Positions 63,410-64,000 of a DNA stretch of 64,000 bases are shown piece after piece. Numbering within the stretch: the first letter of the stretch is position 1; every line of letters begins with the position of its first letter. A program made the translations under genes and the position numbers. This DNA comes from WHTI01 sp963756365 (GTDB taxonomy: Bacteria; Actinomycetota; CADDZG01; WHSQ01), in the NCBI GenBank assembly GCA_963756365.1, contig CAVWNF010000003.1:1550001-1614000 (forward strand), given 5' to 3'. The notes beneath the pieces were generated by a model, which saw nothing but the letters and a program-made list of their open reading frames with translations, was not told the origin of the DNA and did no database searches.

Positions 63410-63498
63410 ATGGATCGCCTCAACGTCTCGCCGCCATCGAGGAAGCCGGGGGCCGCCGCGACGCGATCGTCGATCCCAAACCGCCGACCGACGACTAG
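63410..63498 (+). CDS. Possible tiny ORF after the DinB gene (frame break, doubtful)
   Basis: ATG 63410 reads MDRLN, and after removing one base near 63425-63430 continues LAAIEEAGGRRDAIVDPKPP then TDD and a stop at 63498. If real it is about 28 aa; a degraded gene end is equally likely. It overlaps the stop of the convergent DUF4389 gene. I list it because the composition looks coding, but the evidence is weak. Confidence 0.2.
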
Positions 63499-64000
63499 CG
63501 CAACGAGAACGGCGGGTATCGGTCGGTGATCAGCAAGAGGGCGTAGGCCTCGACCCTGGTCCCCCACCGCATGACGCCCTCGATGTAGTCGAAGGCTCCC
63601 CGCGGGTAACGACCGGTGAAGAGGATCGCGAACCAGGCGAAGATCCCGGCGAACAGCGCGCCGATGACCAGAACGATCAGCACGACGAAGTGCGGGATCG
63701 CCAGGAGCCATTTCACGAGCGGCAGGAATCGGTTCAGGTCCTCTTTCGCATCCGGGTAGTCGAGCTCGAGGTGGACCGACTGCTCCTCATCCGTGGACGG
63801 GTAGGCATCGTTCATGAGGAACACGTAGGAGAAGATCCGGGTCGTGAAGCGGGTCAACTCAAGGTTGAAGTCGAACCACCAGCGCGGGTACTTCTGGCGG
63901 AACAGGATCAGTAGCAGCGTCGAGCCGATGATGGCCGTGCCCCCGGTCGCCGCGATCTGGCTCCCTTTGTCGCTTGCGAACTCGAAGCTGGTGCTGCCCC
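63495..64000 (-). CDS. DUF4389 membrane protein (partial)
   Basis: The frame is open to the window edge, so the N-terminus is missing; at least 167 aa are visible. A membrane segment (IIGSTLLLILF) leads into the DUF4389 signature YPRWWFDFNLELTRFTTRIF, DAYPSTDEEQSVHLELDYPD, LVKWLLAIPHFVVLIVLVIG and FAILFTGRYPRGAFDYIEGV, and RVEAYALLLITDRYPPFSL ends the protein. Function unknown; the family is frequent in actinobacteria. Confidence 0.88.
   Translation of the reverse strand, partial: GSTSFEFASDKGSQIAATGGTAIIGSTLLLILFRQKYPRWWFDFNLELTRFTTRIFSYVFLMNDAYPSTDEEQSVHLELDYPDAKEDLNRFLPLVKWLLAIPHFVVLIVLVIGALFAGIFAWFAILFTGRYPRGAFDYIEGVMRWGTRVEAYALLLITDRYPPFSLR

Noticed and set aside
1..64000. tRNA, rRNA, CRISPR, IS elements or prophage
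   Set aside because: Intergenic gaps are short; I found no T-arm-like segments, repeat-spacer arrays, transposase or integrase motifs.

Overview
This 64 kb window is a dense, high-GC bacterial chromosome segment with genes on both strands and many 1-8 nt overlaps. I read it as an uncultured actinobacterium, from a WS/DGAT wax-ester synthase, LigD-type repair modules encoded as separate genes, a PucR regulator, DUF4389 and DUF72 proteins, a threonine-synthase/MoaD pair and many apparently leaderless starts. This is an inference from gene content; there is no rRNA or other phylogenetic marker here. I see no tRNA or rRNA gene, transposon, phage gene or CRISPR array, and no gene-free stretch over 300 bases.

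Layout. 1-5.4 kb: purine permease with a foldable leader, secreted SpoIVB/S55 peptidase, isocitrate dehydrogenase, GNAT protein. 5.5-13 kb: UDP-sulfoquinovose synthase, then molybdenum-cofactor genes (moaA, moaE, mocA-like, xdhC, mogA) wrapped around a SAM-I riboswitch that precedes a threonine-synthase homologue and a MoaD/ThiS-like sulfur carrier. 13-17 kb: LuxR-type regulator, acetyl-CoA synthetase, MIP channel. 16.8-20.1 kb and 29.3-31.4 kb: two LigD polymerase modules, a phosphoesterase-ligase and a LigC-like ligase. 20-29 kb: methyltransferase, dCMP deaminase, phosphoesterase, L,D-transpeptidase, a CARDB/RTX/M23 secreted protein, a small HExxH membrane protein, aldehyde dehydrogenase. 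31.4-40.6 kb: PucR, gabT, potABCD-like transporter, alaX and a second class-III aminotransferase, probably a polyamine/GABA catabolic locus. 40.7-50.3 kb: CorA, cupredoxin lipoprotein, MBL hydrolase, membrane proteins, prfC, sulfite-oxidase-like molybdoenzyme, P1 peptidase, zinc alcohol dehydrogenase. 50.4-64 kb: small unknown genes, paired secreted paralogues, rmuC, an ArsR regulator followed by three SRPBCC proteins, pcm, WS/DGAT, homocysteine methyltransferase, an ABC-2 exporter, DinB and DUF4389 proteins.

Two signals stand out. First, the SAM-I riboswitch and its Shine-Dalgarno-masking hairpin place the ThrC homologue and the MoaD-like protein under methionine/SAM control. This suggests they make homocysteine from O-phosphohomoserine with a protein-thiocarboxylate sulfur donor rather than (or besides) threonine; a homocysteine S-methyltransferase at 57.9 kb could take the next step. 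Second, at least 14 frame breaks interrupt otherwise intact genes, and every one is repaired by deleting one base, often from a G or C run. That one-sided pattern points to insertion errors in the assembly, so I annotate these as single intact genes with a suspected extra base, not as pseudogenes.
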